Origin: Viola odorata | Lineage: Eukaryota; Streptophyta; Magnoliopsida; Malpighiales; Violaceae | Direction of reading: 5' to 3' | DNA: 64,000 nucleotides | Assembly: GCA_963691705.1 (NCBI GenBank) | Contig: OY829538.1 | Location: 12,612,443-12,676,442 of the forward strand | In this document: positions 30,440 through 42,116 of the stretch, piece after piece | How positions within the stretch are numbered: position 1 is the first letter of the stretch | How the letters are laid out: every line of letters starts with the position of its first letter | Made by a program: the position numbers and the translations under genes | The notes under the pieces: model-generated | Seen by the model: the letters and a program-made list of their open reading frames with translations, nothing else | Told to the model about the DNA's origin: nothing | The model's database searches: none

Positions 30440-32576
30440 TCATGCTGCTGGAGTCTGGGGATCTTGGCCTGAAGCTTGGCCTAGATCAGCAACCGGAGGG
30501 TCTTGTGGTAGTGGATCTTTTGGAGCAGAAGGAGGTGTAGGCGGCTGCTGTTTTTTTGCAGGTGATACTGGTGGTTTAGGATCATCCTCCTCATCAGATG
30601 ACTCGGAGTCACTGTTGGTGACCAAGTGGTCATTCAACTTCGTGCGAATTTGGCCGATGGCTCTCTTCACGATACCTTGACACTTGTGGTGACCTTCTAA
30701 ATAGGCCTGGTGGCGGCCTAGGAAGTCCATGATTTCCTTCTGGCTGTCGATTAGCAGCTTGCCCCATCGTGGGACTTCCTCAACGGTATCTGCGGTAGGA
30801 GGCTCTTGCGGCCTGTCTTGGGGCTTGTCTTGGCCTAGACGGTCCAAGATAATCTTCTAGCAGCTGTTGGTCCTGAAGTACTTTTGCCCAAGCAGGAGGT
30901 TCACTGGCTTGACTGGGGGGTTCTTGGCCTGAAGCTTGGCCAAGATCAGCTGCTACTGGATCTGAAATTAGAGGTTCTTGGCCTGGGGTTTGGCCTAGAT
31001 CCTCGGCAAGATCGTCCTCTGCTGGCTCTCCAGGGATCTTTACTGGTCAGAGCTTGTACTTCCCATCATTCTTCTTGCCAAAAATATGGTCCTCCGTCGG
31101 TGTAAAACCTGTGTTACACTCAACAAATTCTCCTTCCAAATGGAAATATCCCATTTGGTCGAAGGCTTTCAAATCTAATATTTTTTTAGAGGAGCATTTA
31201 TGCAAATCAGCAGTGGCAAGATCTAGCTTAGCATCATGTACAACAAGCCAAGTAATAAGAGACCCTAAAATCAGTTTGGTAACGGACTCACGAGCATGCA
31301 ATTGCTGAACCAAATAAAGTCCTAAATTGACTCTTTTCTTGTGCAACATACACCAAAACAAAAAGAGTTCAGATTTAGCTAAATTCCCAGAAAACTTTGT
31401 CTTCCTCGAAAGGTAAATAGACAAGGTTCTGTGGAGCAGACGAAGGGCAGGGTTTTGAACTGCATGTGCCTTAGAGTGCCTATTAAAAATATCTTCGGGG
31501 TCACCAGTAACCTCCCTAAAAGCAGCATTTTTGTCCCAATCAGTGGGATAATCAAAAACAGACACAGACTCATCACTAAATGCGAAACCTAACAGAGCAT
31601 TAAACGCATTTATAGACAAGTGACTCCATCTACCACACAGACGGTAGTTAACCACATTAGCAACATCAAAATCAGGTTTATCTTTACCCCTAGCATACAA
31701 GGTAGATTGATCAAACCAGAAAGTAGTGTGAAATTCAAGGCAAAGCTCAGTGTATGCATCACAGTCAACAGACATTAACGGAACCCAGCCAATAGCATAC
31801 ACAAATTCCCTAATTCTAATTCCTAATCCCATATATTCTAGGAAATCGAAATCAAGGCGAGCAAAAGCAGGAATATCACAAGAGTGGATATCTAGCAATT
31901 TAGCTTTGAGGTCTGGCGTATCAAATTGAAGCCAGCCTCGAAGTGTGTGCAGGGGAGGAAGAGAAGGTAGCTTAACAGTCTTGGCCGGAGTCTTGGCCAA
32001 GACTAGAGTGTCATCCTCATCATCATCATCTTCTTCCTCTACCACCTTTTTCTTTCCTTTGCTTTTGGCGGTTGAAGAAGCGGCACTGGATCTCTTAGGG
32101 TTTGTCGGAGTCTTCTCGGCCTCAACCAGCGGAGAAGCTGGAATATTTGACGGTTTCTTCCCCGACGCGTTCTTGCGAGCCACCTGCTTCACACTGCCTG
32201 TCTTTTTTGGTGGTGCGGCGGTGCTGGTTTTCTTCGCCGGAGGTGGCGAAGTGGGTCGTTCTGCCGCTGCGGTCGAAGCTGGGATTGATCCCTCCGCCGC
32301 CTGCTCATCACGCTTCCTTTTTCGTTTTTCCTGCCGTTCCTCTCTGCCCGTCACCGTGACGGTGGGCTTTGTCAGCTTCTTTCTTCTGATCAACGGAAGG
32401 TCGTTAGAGTCTGTGTCACTTAAGACGACGACCCGGTATTTTCCTCTGACACTGTCCTCTGACTCGGCCCCAGCGTCGGCATCATCCTCGGCGTCTTCAT
32501 CAATCATCGTTTGGAGACGACGACGAATGGAGAACGTATTTTCCGGTGGAGCAACAGGTGAAGCTCCACCTCTCAA
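30440..32576 (-). pseudogene. Athila ORF1-like protein in the env position
   Basis: A 509-codon frame (31047-32576), broken by a stop after NDGKYKL, is followed by related coding-like sequence down to 30440. The frame opens at TTG; the first ATG is near 32507 (MIDEDAEDDADAG). The N-terminal third is Lys-, Ser- and acidic-rich (KKKVVEEEDDDDEDDT). The middle (about residues 215-500) resembles the Athila ORF-1 family, including FHTTFWFDQSTLYARGKDKP and CGRWSHLSINAFNALLGF. The C-terminal part repeats DLGQxxGQxP, encoded by the CTTGGCCAAG motif. Function is unknown; no signal peptide or membrane segment is evident. The opposite-strand frame at 31945-32592 is a shadow. Confidence 0.8.
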
Positions 32577-33144
32577 ATCATCGCTTCGCTAGGAATTGGA
32601 AGTTCGGGGGACTGGTCGGAGTGATCTGTGGTCATGGTCGGTTGATTTTGGAGAGAAGAATGGAGAGTTAGGGATTTTGGGGTTTTTTTTTTGGAGATTT
32701 GCGAATTTTTGGGAGAGAAGAAGAAGAAGAGACAGTTGCTTTTTAGCTCAGGTGGGAGTCCGATTTTGTTGGTTACGTGGGTAATGGAGTGTCAGAGTGG
32801 GAGGAGAATACACAGAGTTGGCGGTTTTGTTTTTCCACGCCTCAAATAAATTCCACTTTAATGCTTTTTGAAATTGTCCGTTCAAAAAGCTATTAAAAAC
32901 GGCGGTGCTGACACGTGTCCCACTAGTGCATAAAGAGTCCCACTGTGTTAACAGTCTTGGCCCTAGGTTTGGCCGAGCTCTTGGCCAATCCTGTAATTCT
33001 TCCCCACACTTAAATTCTACAAACAGCTAGAAATAAAAAGAATTAACAGGTTATTTACGAAAATTAAAAGAAATCTAAGAACATGGGTTGCCTCCTATGT
33101 AGCGCCTTTATTTTAAGTCCTTGGCTGGACCCTTCATTACGACT

Positions 33145-34311
33145 TCATTCGTTGATAGGTGGAATTTCCACCTTTTCTGAATTCTTTTCTTCCTGGAACC
33201 CTTCGAAGAATGGCTTCAATCTTTGGCCATTTACCTTCAGCTCGGTACCTGTTTTATCATTCCTAATATCTACTGCACCATGTGGGTAAATATTAGTGAC
33301 AACAAACGGGCCTTCCCATTTTGTTTTTAATTTTCCAAGAAAGAGTTTAAAACGAGAATTAAATAGGAGAACCTTCTCCCTTACGCGGAGAGGTTTCCCA
33401 ACAATTCGTTTGTCATGATAAGCCTTCATTCTGATCTTGACAATCAGCTGGTTGTCATAGGCTTGGTCTCTCAACTCCTCTAGCTCGTGGAGTTGTAGCT
33501 TCCTCTCTTCTCCAGCTTGGTCATAGCTCACGTTGCATTTTCTTATAGCCCAATATGCATTGTGTTGCAATCCCACTGGTAAGTGGCACGCCTTCCCATA
33601 GACCAGCTTGTAGGGCGTCATCCCAATCGGGCTCTTGTAAGCCGTTCTGTAGGCCCATAATGCGTCGTCCAACCGCTGGCTCCAATCGCGTCTGTCTGGG
33701 CCTACTGTCTTGGCCAAGATTGCCTTCACCTCTTTATTCGAAACTTCCGCTTGTCCGTTCGTTTGTGGGTGATAGGTCGTGGATACCCTATGTGTGATGC
33801 CATATTTCCTGAAAAGAGAAGAAAGAATCTTGTTGCAGAAATGAGTTCCTCAATCACTAACGATTCCTCGAGGAATTCCGAATCTGTTCAAGATGTTAGA
33901 TTTAATGAAGGAAATCACAGTCCTAGCATCATCATTCTTAGTGGCTTTTGCCTCTACCCATTTTGATACATAATCCACAGCCAAAAGAATATACCTGTTA
34001 CCAAAAGAAGTAGGGAAAGGTCCCATAAAATCTATGCCCCATATGTCAAAAATCTCACATGAAAGAATAAAGTTCATAGGCATTTCATTTTGAGAGCTAA
34101 TATTTCCTACTTTTTGGCAGGCCGGACACATTTTGCAAAATAGAAAACTGTCCTGAAAAATTTTAGGCCAATAAAAACCAGCCTCTAAGACTTTCAGGGT
34201 TGTTCTTCTAGCCCCAAAATGACCTCCACATGCTTGAGAGTGACAAAAGTTCAAAATTGATAAAGCCTCATTTTGAGGGACACATCTCCTAAGTAATTGA
34301 TCAGTTCCCAA
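33145..34311 (-). pseudogene. Athila integrase, one stop
   Basis: Two frames separated by a TGA near 33849. Zinc-binding HHCC region: HSQACGGHFG...CKMCPACQ. Catalytic core: WGIDFMGPFP (first Asp), ending RGIVSD, where the TGA replaces the residue before GTHF. After that comes [38 protein letters not shown] and a C-terminal [13 protein letters not shown] chromo/SH3-like tail. The LAKT codons at 33709-33720 are an exact copy of the dispersed palindrome within a conserved motif. Confidence 0.88.
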
Positions 34312-34382
34312 CTTTCATAAATAGGGATCATCCCAAATATAGTACTTACTGTCATGCTTGACTTTTACTGTCTCATATGTGG

Positions 34383-35775
34383 TCATATCCCATAATGCTT
34401 ACCTGTTGTGAGGTAGTTCGCAATTTCCGCATACCATGGGCGTGGGTTTGGCTGAGAGTTTGGCCTAGACACTGTCACCGAGAGTAGTTTCTCATCTGGA
34501 AATTCTGCCCTTATTTCGTTCATGTCTCCTTTTGCTAGGCAGCGGCTAAGGTGGTCTGCCACGAGGTTTTCCCTGCCGCTTTTATCCTTAATTTCTAGAT
34601 TATGCTCCTGCAAAAGAAGAATCCAACGAATTAGTCTAGGTTTGGCCTCATGCTTGACCAAGAGATATTTCAATGCTGCATGGTCCGAAAATACAATAAT
34701 TTTAGTGCCTAACAGATATGATCTGAATTTTTCTAAGGCAAAAACTATTGCAAATAATTCTTTTTCAGTCGTGGTATAATTTTTCTGGGCATCATCCAAC
34801 ATCTTCAATGCATAATAAATCACATGCGGATCTTTCCCTTTTTTCTACCCAAGAACCGCTCCCACGGCTGCATCACTTGCGTCGCACATCAGCTCAAAAG
34901 GTAAGCTCCAGTCCGGTGCTTGGATGATCGGTGCTGATGTTAACCACTCCTTCAGTTTGTCAAATGATTTCTGACAGGCCTTATTGAAGTCGAACTTCAC
35001 CTCCTTTTGTAGAAGTTTGCACACTGGCTCGGCAATTTTCGAAAAATCCTTTATGAACCTGCGATAGAAACCTGCATGGCCAAGAAAGCTTCAGACCTCA
35101 CGCAAGCATGAGGGGTAAGGCAGGTTCTTTATAATATCTATTTTTGCCTGATCGACCTCAATCCCTTTCTTTGAAACCACACGCCCAAGGACTATTCCTT
35201 GATCTACCATAAAATGACATTTTTCATAATTTAAAACCAAGCATGTTTCAACACATCTTTTCAAAATATTTTATAAATTAAATAAGCATTGTTCAAAGTC
35301 ATTACCGTAAACGGTAAAGTCATCCATGAACACCTTGATACTTTTCTCTACATACTCAAAAAAAATGCTTACCATACACCTTTGAGAGGTGGCCGACGCA
35401 TTACATAGCCCAAATGGTATTCGTTTATAGGCGAACGTTCCAAAAGGGCACATGAACGTCGTCTTCTCTTGGTCTTCGGTTGCAACGAGAATTTGATGAA
35501 ACCCCGAGTAGCCGTCCAAGAAGCAATAGTGAGACTTTTCAGTAAGTCTCTCCACTATTTGGTCGATGAAGGGCAATGGGAAATGATCCTTCCGAGTGAC
35601 TTGATTCAGCCTTCGGTAGTCTATACATACCCTCCATCCGTTTTAGATTCTTGTTGTTCTTTGAGTTCCATCTTCTCCTTCAATGACAGTAATACCTGTT
35701 TTCTTAGGAACTACCTGCACAGGGAAAACCCAGCTGCTATCAGAGATGGGATAAATCACCCCTGCATCTAGCAAC
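34383..35775 (-). pseudogene. Athila reverse transcriptase and RNase H, broken
   Basis: Reading the minus strand: GVIYPISDSSWVFPVQVVPK, then GWRVCIDYR, then FIDQIVERLTEKSHYCFLDG, then FGTFAYKRIPFGLCNA and the catalytic FMDDF. The palm ends after ECLFNL-like sequence, a 430-bp segment has shifted frame, and RNase H follows ([20 protein letters not shown], then [11 protein letters not shown]). Stops are present between these blocks, one (TAA) just before NGWRVC. Confidence 0.88.
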
Positions 35776-35825
35776 TTAATTATTTATTTTTTAACCACTT
35801 CCATCATCGGAGGGTTCAATCTCCT

Positions 35826-37202
35826 CTAGGGTTGCCGAATGGGTTTCTTGTCCTCTTCCTCGTGGATTTTATGGGTACAGATGTTGGCTGATATTCCTTT
35901 TATGTCTGCCATGGTCCACCCAATCACTTCCTTATGTATCTTTAAGACTGCCACCAAACTATCTTCTTTATCTTTTGACAACTTGGCCGAAATTATAACG
36001 GGTAGGGTGTCGTCTTGGCCTAGATAGGCGTATTTGAGATGATCTGGCAGGGCTTTCAATTCCAACTATGGTGCCTGCACAATAGAAGGTAAGAATTTAG
36101 GAATCGTGGATTGCATGAATTGACAACTTACTGTTTTCTTCTTCGTCTTGGCGGTCTTGGCCGTAGTCTTGGCCGTAGTCTTGGCCAAGCTCGAGGCCAA
36201 GATTGCGTCTGTTTCTTCCGGATCAGCTAAACTGGCCAAAACTTCTTGGAGTTCATTCTGATCTCCTATTCTGTCCTCCAATTCTTGCAACGTTTTTGTA
36301 GAAATTCCCCTTCTCAAAACATACTCAAGGGGGTCGTTAATATAAATATCAGCAATTTCATCAGTAATTGGATCTAAAACATCAAGAAAATTCACACAAT
36401 GTAAATCATCAGGATGTTTTAATACTTTTGTAATACTGAATTTTATAGTTCTTCTACAAAATTCCAAGATTATGCTCCCTTCGTAGCAGTCAATTTTTGC
36501 TTTGGATGTCCTTAGAAACGGCCTCCCTAATAAGACATCAGTGGTGCATGAAGGCAATTGAACATTCATTTCAACAATGTAAAAATCTACCGGATAAATA
36601 AAATCATTTACCATTACCAGGACATCATTCACTACTCCTCTGGGCCGAATGATCGTTCTATCGGCTAGCTGGATCACCAAGTCAGTCTCCTTCATTGTTC
36701 CTATTTTCAAGGTCTCGAATTCACTCAAAGACATGACGTTGATGCCGGCTCCCAAGTCGCAAAGAGTCTTCTCAATGGTCTTGTTTCCTATTTGACAAGG
36801 GATGGTGAAAGTCCCTTGATCCTTGCACTTCTCTGGAAGTTGCTGTACTGCCGAGACTTCTTTAGCTAAATTCACCCTCTCTATACCTGCAATTTTCCTT
36901 TTGTTAGTACACAATTCTTTAAGAAATTTGGCATAAGAGGGGACTTTTGCGATTAAGTCCAACATAGGAATATTGACGGCTATTTTTCCAAAAACAGCCA
37001 TAAAATCCCTAGCTTCATCTTGCTTTTTCTCCTTTGAAGATCTGGGGGGAAAAGGTGGAGGAATTTCTATCACTTCCTCCTTCTGGTCAGGCTTGGCCAA
37101 GGGTTTAGCCAAGATACGATTTGGTTTCTTGATTTCAGTGTTATCGGTAGGGTTGGCCTGAGGTTTGGCCAAGACGGCTTCTGCCTCAACTTCTTCATCC
37201 AA
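35826..37202 (-). pseudogene. Athila protease region and linker
   Basis: A 378-codon frame (36066-37202) and a 79-codon continuation. The protease core is CDLGAGINVMSLSEFE, the D-L/S-G form of the retroviral-type aspartic protease in this lineage, with VLLGRPFLRTSKAKIDC as the flap/second half. The linker on both sides is full of LAK and TAKT repeats (LAKPQANP, LAKPLAKP, LAKTTAKTTAKTAKTK), coded by the CTTGGCCAAG motif. Confidence 0.85.
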
Positions 37203-37206
37203 CTCT

Positions 37207-38786
37207 TTAGACTGAATTCTCTAATTCTTTGTCTGTTTTCGCCCCTTCTCTTTTTGGTAATACACTCCCACTTCTCAAACTCATTGCACTAACATTGTGT
37301 GCGGGGTTGTTCACCGTGGTGGGAGGTAATTTGCCTTGATTTGCTATCTGAGTTATCTGCTTCTGTAGCTCTGCCAAGCTAGACTGTGTTGACTGCATAT
37401 GATTTTTCTACAGCTCCATCATGGTTTTGAGTGTATCCTCCATGGATAGGCCAGTAAGCTGCAAAGGTAGAGGAGCAGGCGGTAGCTGGGCTATCGGAGC
37501 TTGGCCTAGACTTTGATTTAGAGGGCGCGACACGAAATGTTGGAAGTTGATAGGAGACTGTTGCTGCTGCTGAGGTACACCTTGATTCTAATTCTGGTTT
37601 GGAGGGAGTGGGTCTCTCCACCTGAAGTTTGGGTGAGCTCTCCATGAATATTGGTTACTTCCTTGAGGGAAGTTTTGCATGCTTCCTTGATTCTATGGGT
37701 ATGCTGCGTTAACCTGGCTTATATCATCCGGGTGTTGCACCATATAGCAGTTATTGGTCTGATGGTCTTGTTGCTGGCATATCCCACACACTGAAGCTAT
37801 TTGCTCTTGATTTTGATTTCCTGAAGGCATTGAACCTGAAATATTAACAGAAATGCTTTTAACCATATCAGTTAAATCATTAAGCTTTTGTTCAACATTA
37901 ATTGCATTTAGAGAAGAAGGAAAAGAATTTATATCCGAAGTGGTGTTATTCTGGCAATTGTCTGCCATGGTCTGGAGTAACATTTTGGCTCTAGTAACCG
38001 TCAGATCTTGCAACGCTCCACTAGCTGCTGAATCCACTTTTTCTTTGCAGCTCTGGAGCATCCCATCGTAGAAATATTGGATCATAGTGTTATCTGCTAC
38101 TCCGTGAGTGGGACAAACTTCTTGCAAATCACGGAACATCTGATGGTACTCACTGAAGCTCTCGCCGCTTCGTTGTTGAATTGCGGCCATGTCTTTCCTG
38201 GCTATCCCCGCCTTCGTTGCATTCCAATACTTGTTAAGGAACATTGTGGACATTTCCGCCCACGTGTTGATGGTATTGTAGGGCAAGCTATAAAAGCAGT
38301 TTTGAGCAGCCCCTTTAAGAGAGCTTGGAAAGGCCTTTAGCTTCGCCCTTTCCATGTTCACAGCAGCTGGCTTCATAATGTCACACTGAACATGTAGATT
38401 CCTCAGGTGCTTGAATGGATTTTCATTGGAATGGTCGTAGAATTTGGGAATATTGGCCACCATGTTGGTCTTTATGGACCAATCATTAACCACAGCAAGT
38501 AGGTTGATAGAGGAAAAGGTCTCCTGTTCTGTTGTTCTGTTCAGCTCCCTCATTGTTGGTTCTGGTCGATTTTCTTCCATGGCTAGAACGAATGGTTCGT
38601 CTTGGTCAAGGTGTGGCCAAGATCGCGGTCTGAACTGTAAGTTGTTTCGGAACTGGAGGTTTCCGATTCACTTTCTTTCTGGGCTACTCTCTGTCGAGCT
38701 TGCCTCCTAAGTTGTGCTTCGGTCATTGTGAGATTGGGATTGCAAGGTAACAAATCTTGTTCTCTGCTAGAGGACCTGGTCATCAA
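37207..38786 (-). pseudogene. Athila gag, several breaks
   Basis: Opens MMTRSSSREQDLLPCNPNLT, then stops at 38583. The main gag domain is 37693-38580, with FYDHSNENPFKHLRNLHVQC, KLKAFPSSLKGAAQNCFYSL and the zinc-knuckle-like CGICQQQDHQTNNC. Shorter frames continue to 37207. Particle formation and RNA binding are inferred from the family. Confidence 0.85.
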
Positions 38787-38830
38787 CTGTTAAAGAATAA
38801 AATAAAAGAAACTACAAATACCGTTAGAAA

Positions 38831-38848
38831 TCCCCGACAACGACGCTA
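38831..38848 (-). other. Primer binding site of Athila element 1
   Basis: On the minus strand AGCGTCGTTGTCGGGGA lies 5 bp inside the right LTR. It resembles the tRNA-Asp complement used by Athila elements with about three changes. Confidence 0.65.
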
Positions 38849-38853
38849 AAATT

Positions 38854-40351
38854 TGATCGCGTTTCGAACACGTCAAATATAAGTGTATATTAGATATAGA
38901 AATGGGGGTAGAAATACAACTTCTCATTGTCTACAAAGACTTGTAGATTGCGGTAAGAGGATCGGTCCACAGAGACCTCTAGGGAAATGTAGTTCCTGGT
39001 TGACTTCCTCGTCACTGATTTTGGTTGGGTGAATCTGAAATTAAAGACGAAAACAAAGGAAATAAAATAGTTCAAAGTAGTCTTTGTCAAAGGCTTGGCC
39101 AAGACAGGGGTCAAGATTATAAGATATCAAATAAAAGGGGATCCTTGGTAAAGGCGATGTGAGAGCTTCTGTCCTTATGATTCGATCACTGATTCAAGGG
39201 TATTTGTCTCTAAATTCATAGTACTACTATAGAGTGAAGGTGCTCCTGTTCACTCCTGCTTCCCTCCTCTTCAAATCATCTAGCGGGTGCTCCCTTTCCT
39301 GATGATCCTAGCCAAGGGACATCTTGCTGGTTAAAGGGTTTATCCGTTTGGCTGCTGTCTTGAGTGGTTGTTCGCTTCATCAATAGCATAGGGGAAGACA
39401 ATACCTAGTCAAGTTGTTTCCCTATGGAAACCCTAGGTTGTCAATCTGGTCTTGGTCTAGATCGTTTATTCCTTCTAGTCTGGCGCGAGACTAGTCACCT
39501 ACTTTGCCTAGCCGACGGGTGCTCCCTTTCTTTCTAGGTTGGTTACAACTCTTCTCTACTAGGGCACAAGAATAATCAGGTCTTGTCTCTAGTGAGTTAG
39601 CGGTTTAATAAACTCAAGGAATAAATGAATACGAATTAAAGAGACTCTTAAGGGCGGTTTGATCTCACGAATATATATAAGAACGCAGCTCCTCAACCCT
39701 TACCAAGAATAGATGTTTAGCTAGATGTACTCATAGATGGAAGAATGGAAATATTTAATTGCATAACAAAATTAAATCCGAGAATTCCACAAATTGGAAA
39801 ATTCCGGAGCAGGAAAGTAATTTAATGTCGGAAACGGGAAAAGAAGAGTCGAGTTGAGAGGCAAGACAAAATCTGGCTAAATACAAGCTAAAGCCCTCTT
39901 GTCCTTCTCTAACTCTAATAAAGATAGTAATGTTTTCTATTTGGGAAATAAATCGCAACAAAGAGGGAGATCCTAAATAGGATTCTTCATAAGTTTGTCG
40001 TCAGATCCCTCTAGAGTTGCTGGATAACTATGACTTGTCAGCTCGCAAGGCCCAGATGAAACGCGACCCAAAAGGCTTGCTGACGCTATCGCTCGAGATG
40101 TCTTGTCGCGATATGAGTCTTGGCCAAGCTTGCGGGCAAGACGAACTGATAATCGTTTCTTGCTGCGCGAAGGGGTCTTGGCCAAGATCTAGGCCAAGAC
40201 GATCTGGTAATCAACTCCAGCGTTCCACCAAAATGCTCCGCTCCAGAACCAGAACTGTCAAAGCATTAGGAATAAAAGGGATATCAATAGATTTACTGCC
40301 CAAACAACATGTAAATGGACAATAAAAACATGATTAAATGCAATGCAATTA
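38854..40351 (-). repeat. 5' LTR of Athila element 1
   Basis: 1498 bp. The outer end reads TTA instead of TCA, a single C-to-T change relative to the other LTR. Three exact copies of CTTGGCCAAG (39094, 40119, 40177). It has an extra ~17 bp near 40090. Confidence 0.93.
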
Positions 40352-40596
40352 ATACTTTTATAATTAAACCATAATGAATTACATAATTCCCAAACCTCTT
40401 CAATTCATAGCATTAAAGTGCACAATTTCTTTAAAACATTAACCCTCCTTAGTCCTTACTGGAGCAGTGCCCAAATTCCACCACAATTGTGCAATCTATA
40501 TCTTCTTTTTTGTTTTATTTTTTTTTCCAGCCCTTTATCTCTGTGTTTTCATATCGAGAATTCTTTGCAAATGAAGAGATGTCAAAAGGGCTTCTT

Positions 40597-40892
40597 ACTT
40601 CCCAAACGAATCCTCCTATATCTATACATAAACGCTGATTTATTAAGAATACACAAAAAAAACACTTCGAATTGTTGATTCATCGTCAGAGATGGCTTAA
40701 TATCATAATCTTTTTATTAATCAAGAGGAAAAAATAAAAGTTTTACTTCCCAAACGAATCCTCCTATATCTATACATAAACGCTGATTTATTAAGAATAC
40801 GCAAAAAAAAACACTTCGAATTGTTGATTCATCGTCAGAGATGGCTTAATATCATAATCTTTTTATTAATCAAGAGGAAAAAATAAAAGTTT
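40597..40892. repeat. Tandem duplication, 2 x 148 bp
   Basis: ACTTCCCAAACGAATCCTCC starts both copies (40597 and 40745), and identity is almost complete (one substitution and one extra A seen). No TE ends. Sequence before it (40357-40596) has no recognised gene. Confidence 0.85.
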
Positions 40893-41060
40893 TTTTTAGC
40901 GAAGCCTAAAGAAGGATCAGGTGGGTTGGAAGCCAAATCCTGAGGACGAAAAAAAAAATGTCTCTTTAGATTATTTAGCGTAATTTACATTTACTAAAAA
41001 AAATTATAAGAATAGAGACGTTTTAATTATATTCATGCTCACATACTGAAGAAATAATTG

Positions 41061-41483
41061 TAAACTTCACTCCTGTATTTTTACCATCAGTTAGAATAAG
41101 TCGTTACATTTGTGATTGAGCCAAATAAGTTATTGCATTTGTACAATCGGTTAACATTGACCACTATTACCTAAAAATAGTAATACATTGTTTGACACAT
41201 TGTAAAAAAAGAGAGAAACTCAGATTTTTTTCTACTAGAAAAAAGAAAGAGATTAATTTTTTTATGGAGGGAGAAATAGTCACTAATTTTTTTATTTTAA
41301 AAGCTTAATTATTTCTGAATGTAGATAAATTTTTATGAGGTGTCAAACAAAGTATTAATATTTTAGGTAATAGTGGTCTACATTGACCGATCGAGTAGAT
41401 GAATATAGTAATTTATTTGGATCAATTACAAATGTAATTGTTCATCTTGACTTGTAGTACAAATATAAAGGTAAATTTTACCC
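41061..41483. mobile_element. Foldback MITE A with long inverted ends
   Basis: About 150 bp at each end are inverted copies. The left arm reads GTCGTTACATTTGTGATTGA and ACATTGACCACTATTACCTA, and the right arm is its degenerate complement. The AT-rich centre lies around 41215-41300. Superfamily not determined, target duplication not resolved. Confidence 0.65.
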
Positions 41484-41524
41484 TTATTATTGATAAATTG
41501 CTATTTTTTTTCATAAGAAAAAAA

Positions 41525-41927
41525 GGGTAAAATTCACGCCTGTATTTATAGCACAAGTCAAAATAAGTCACTACATATATACTTGAGCTAAATAAACTTT
41601 TATATTTACTCATTTGGTCAAAATTGACCGCTACTAAAAGTAGAAATGCCTTGTTCGACACCTTGTAAAAGAAGAGAGATGCTTAATTTTTTTTCTACTG
41701 GGAAAAAAAGAGATTACTAATATATTTCAGCTTAATTTATTTATCGTGGAAGAAAAGCCGCGATAATTTTTATTTTAATGTATAATAACATTTGATTCAT
41801 AAGTTGTCAAACAAGATGTTACTATTTTTAATAATAATGATCTATACTGTCCGAGTAGATAAATCTAATGATTTATTTGACCCAATTACAAATGTCATGG
41901 CTTATCTTGAACTGTGATAAGAATTTC
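41525..41927. mobile_element. Foldback MITE B, same family as A
   Basis: Starts GGGTAAAATTCACGCCTGTA, 40 bp after MITE A, and has the same arm design and similar internal words (CAAAATTGACCGCTACT, and GTCAAACAAGATGTTACTA on the other arm). Two related elements in tandem, with boundaries approximate. Confidence 0.65.
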
Positions 41928-42116
41928 TCTCTTTTTTCCCCTAAATAATAACATAACCAATTCAAGAAAGAGAAAATTATCAAACTACAGAACTCATTTT
42001 GCCCTCTCTTTAGAGTTCTAGAAAACAAAAAGTGTGAAGAAATTAAAACGAAGATGACAAGAAATCATCAATCTAATGAAAAAATTGAGTGCAATCGTCT
42101 CTTGCAGGTAACTAAA

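Larger units (their letters stand above)
27816..40351 (-). mobile_element. Athila-type Gypsy LTR retrotransposon, complete but decayed
   Basis: Two LTRs (27816-29319 and 38854-40351) are flanked by a perfect 5-bp duplication ATACT (27811-27815 and 40352-40356). They differ at about 40 positions by eye plus two indels (23 bp and about 17 bp), near 2.7%, so it is older than the Copia element. The coding strand is minus. The primer site next to the right LTR resembles the tRNA-Asp complement used by Athila elements, and the polypurine tract lies beside the left LTR. Order from right to left: gag, protease, RT-RNase H, integrase, then an extra ORF in the env position. All pol reading frames are broken. 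At least eleven exact CTTGGCCAAG palindromes and many variants are scattered through LTRs, coding and spacer. Confidence 0.95.

Noticed and set aside
31945..32592. 215-codon plus-strand frame as a gene
   Set aside because: It is antisense to the low-complexity N-terminal part of the Athila ORF1-like protein; Ser- and Phe-rich composition is a shadow of Glu/Lys-rich codons.
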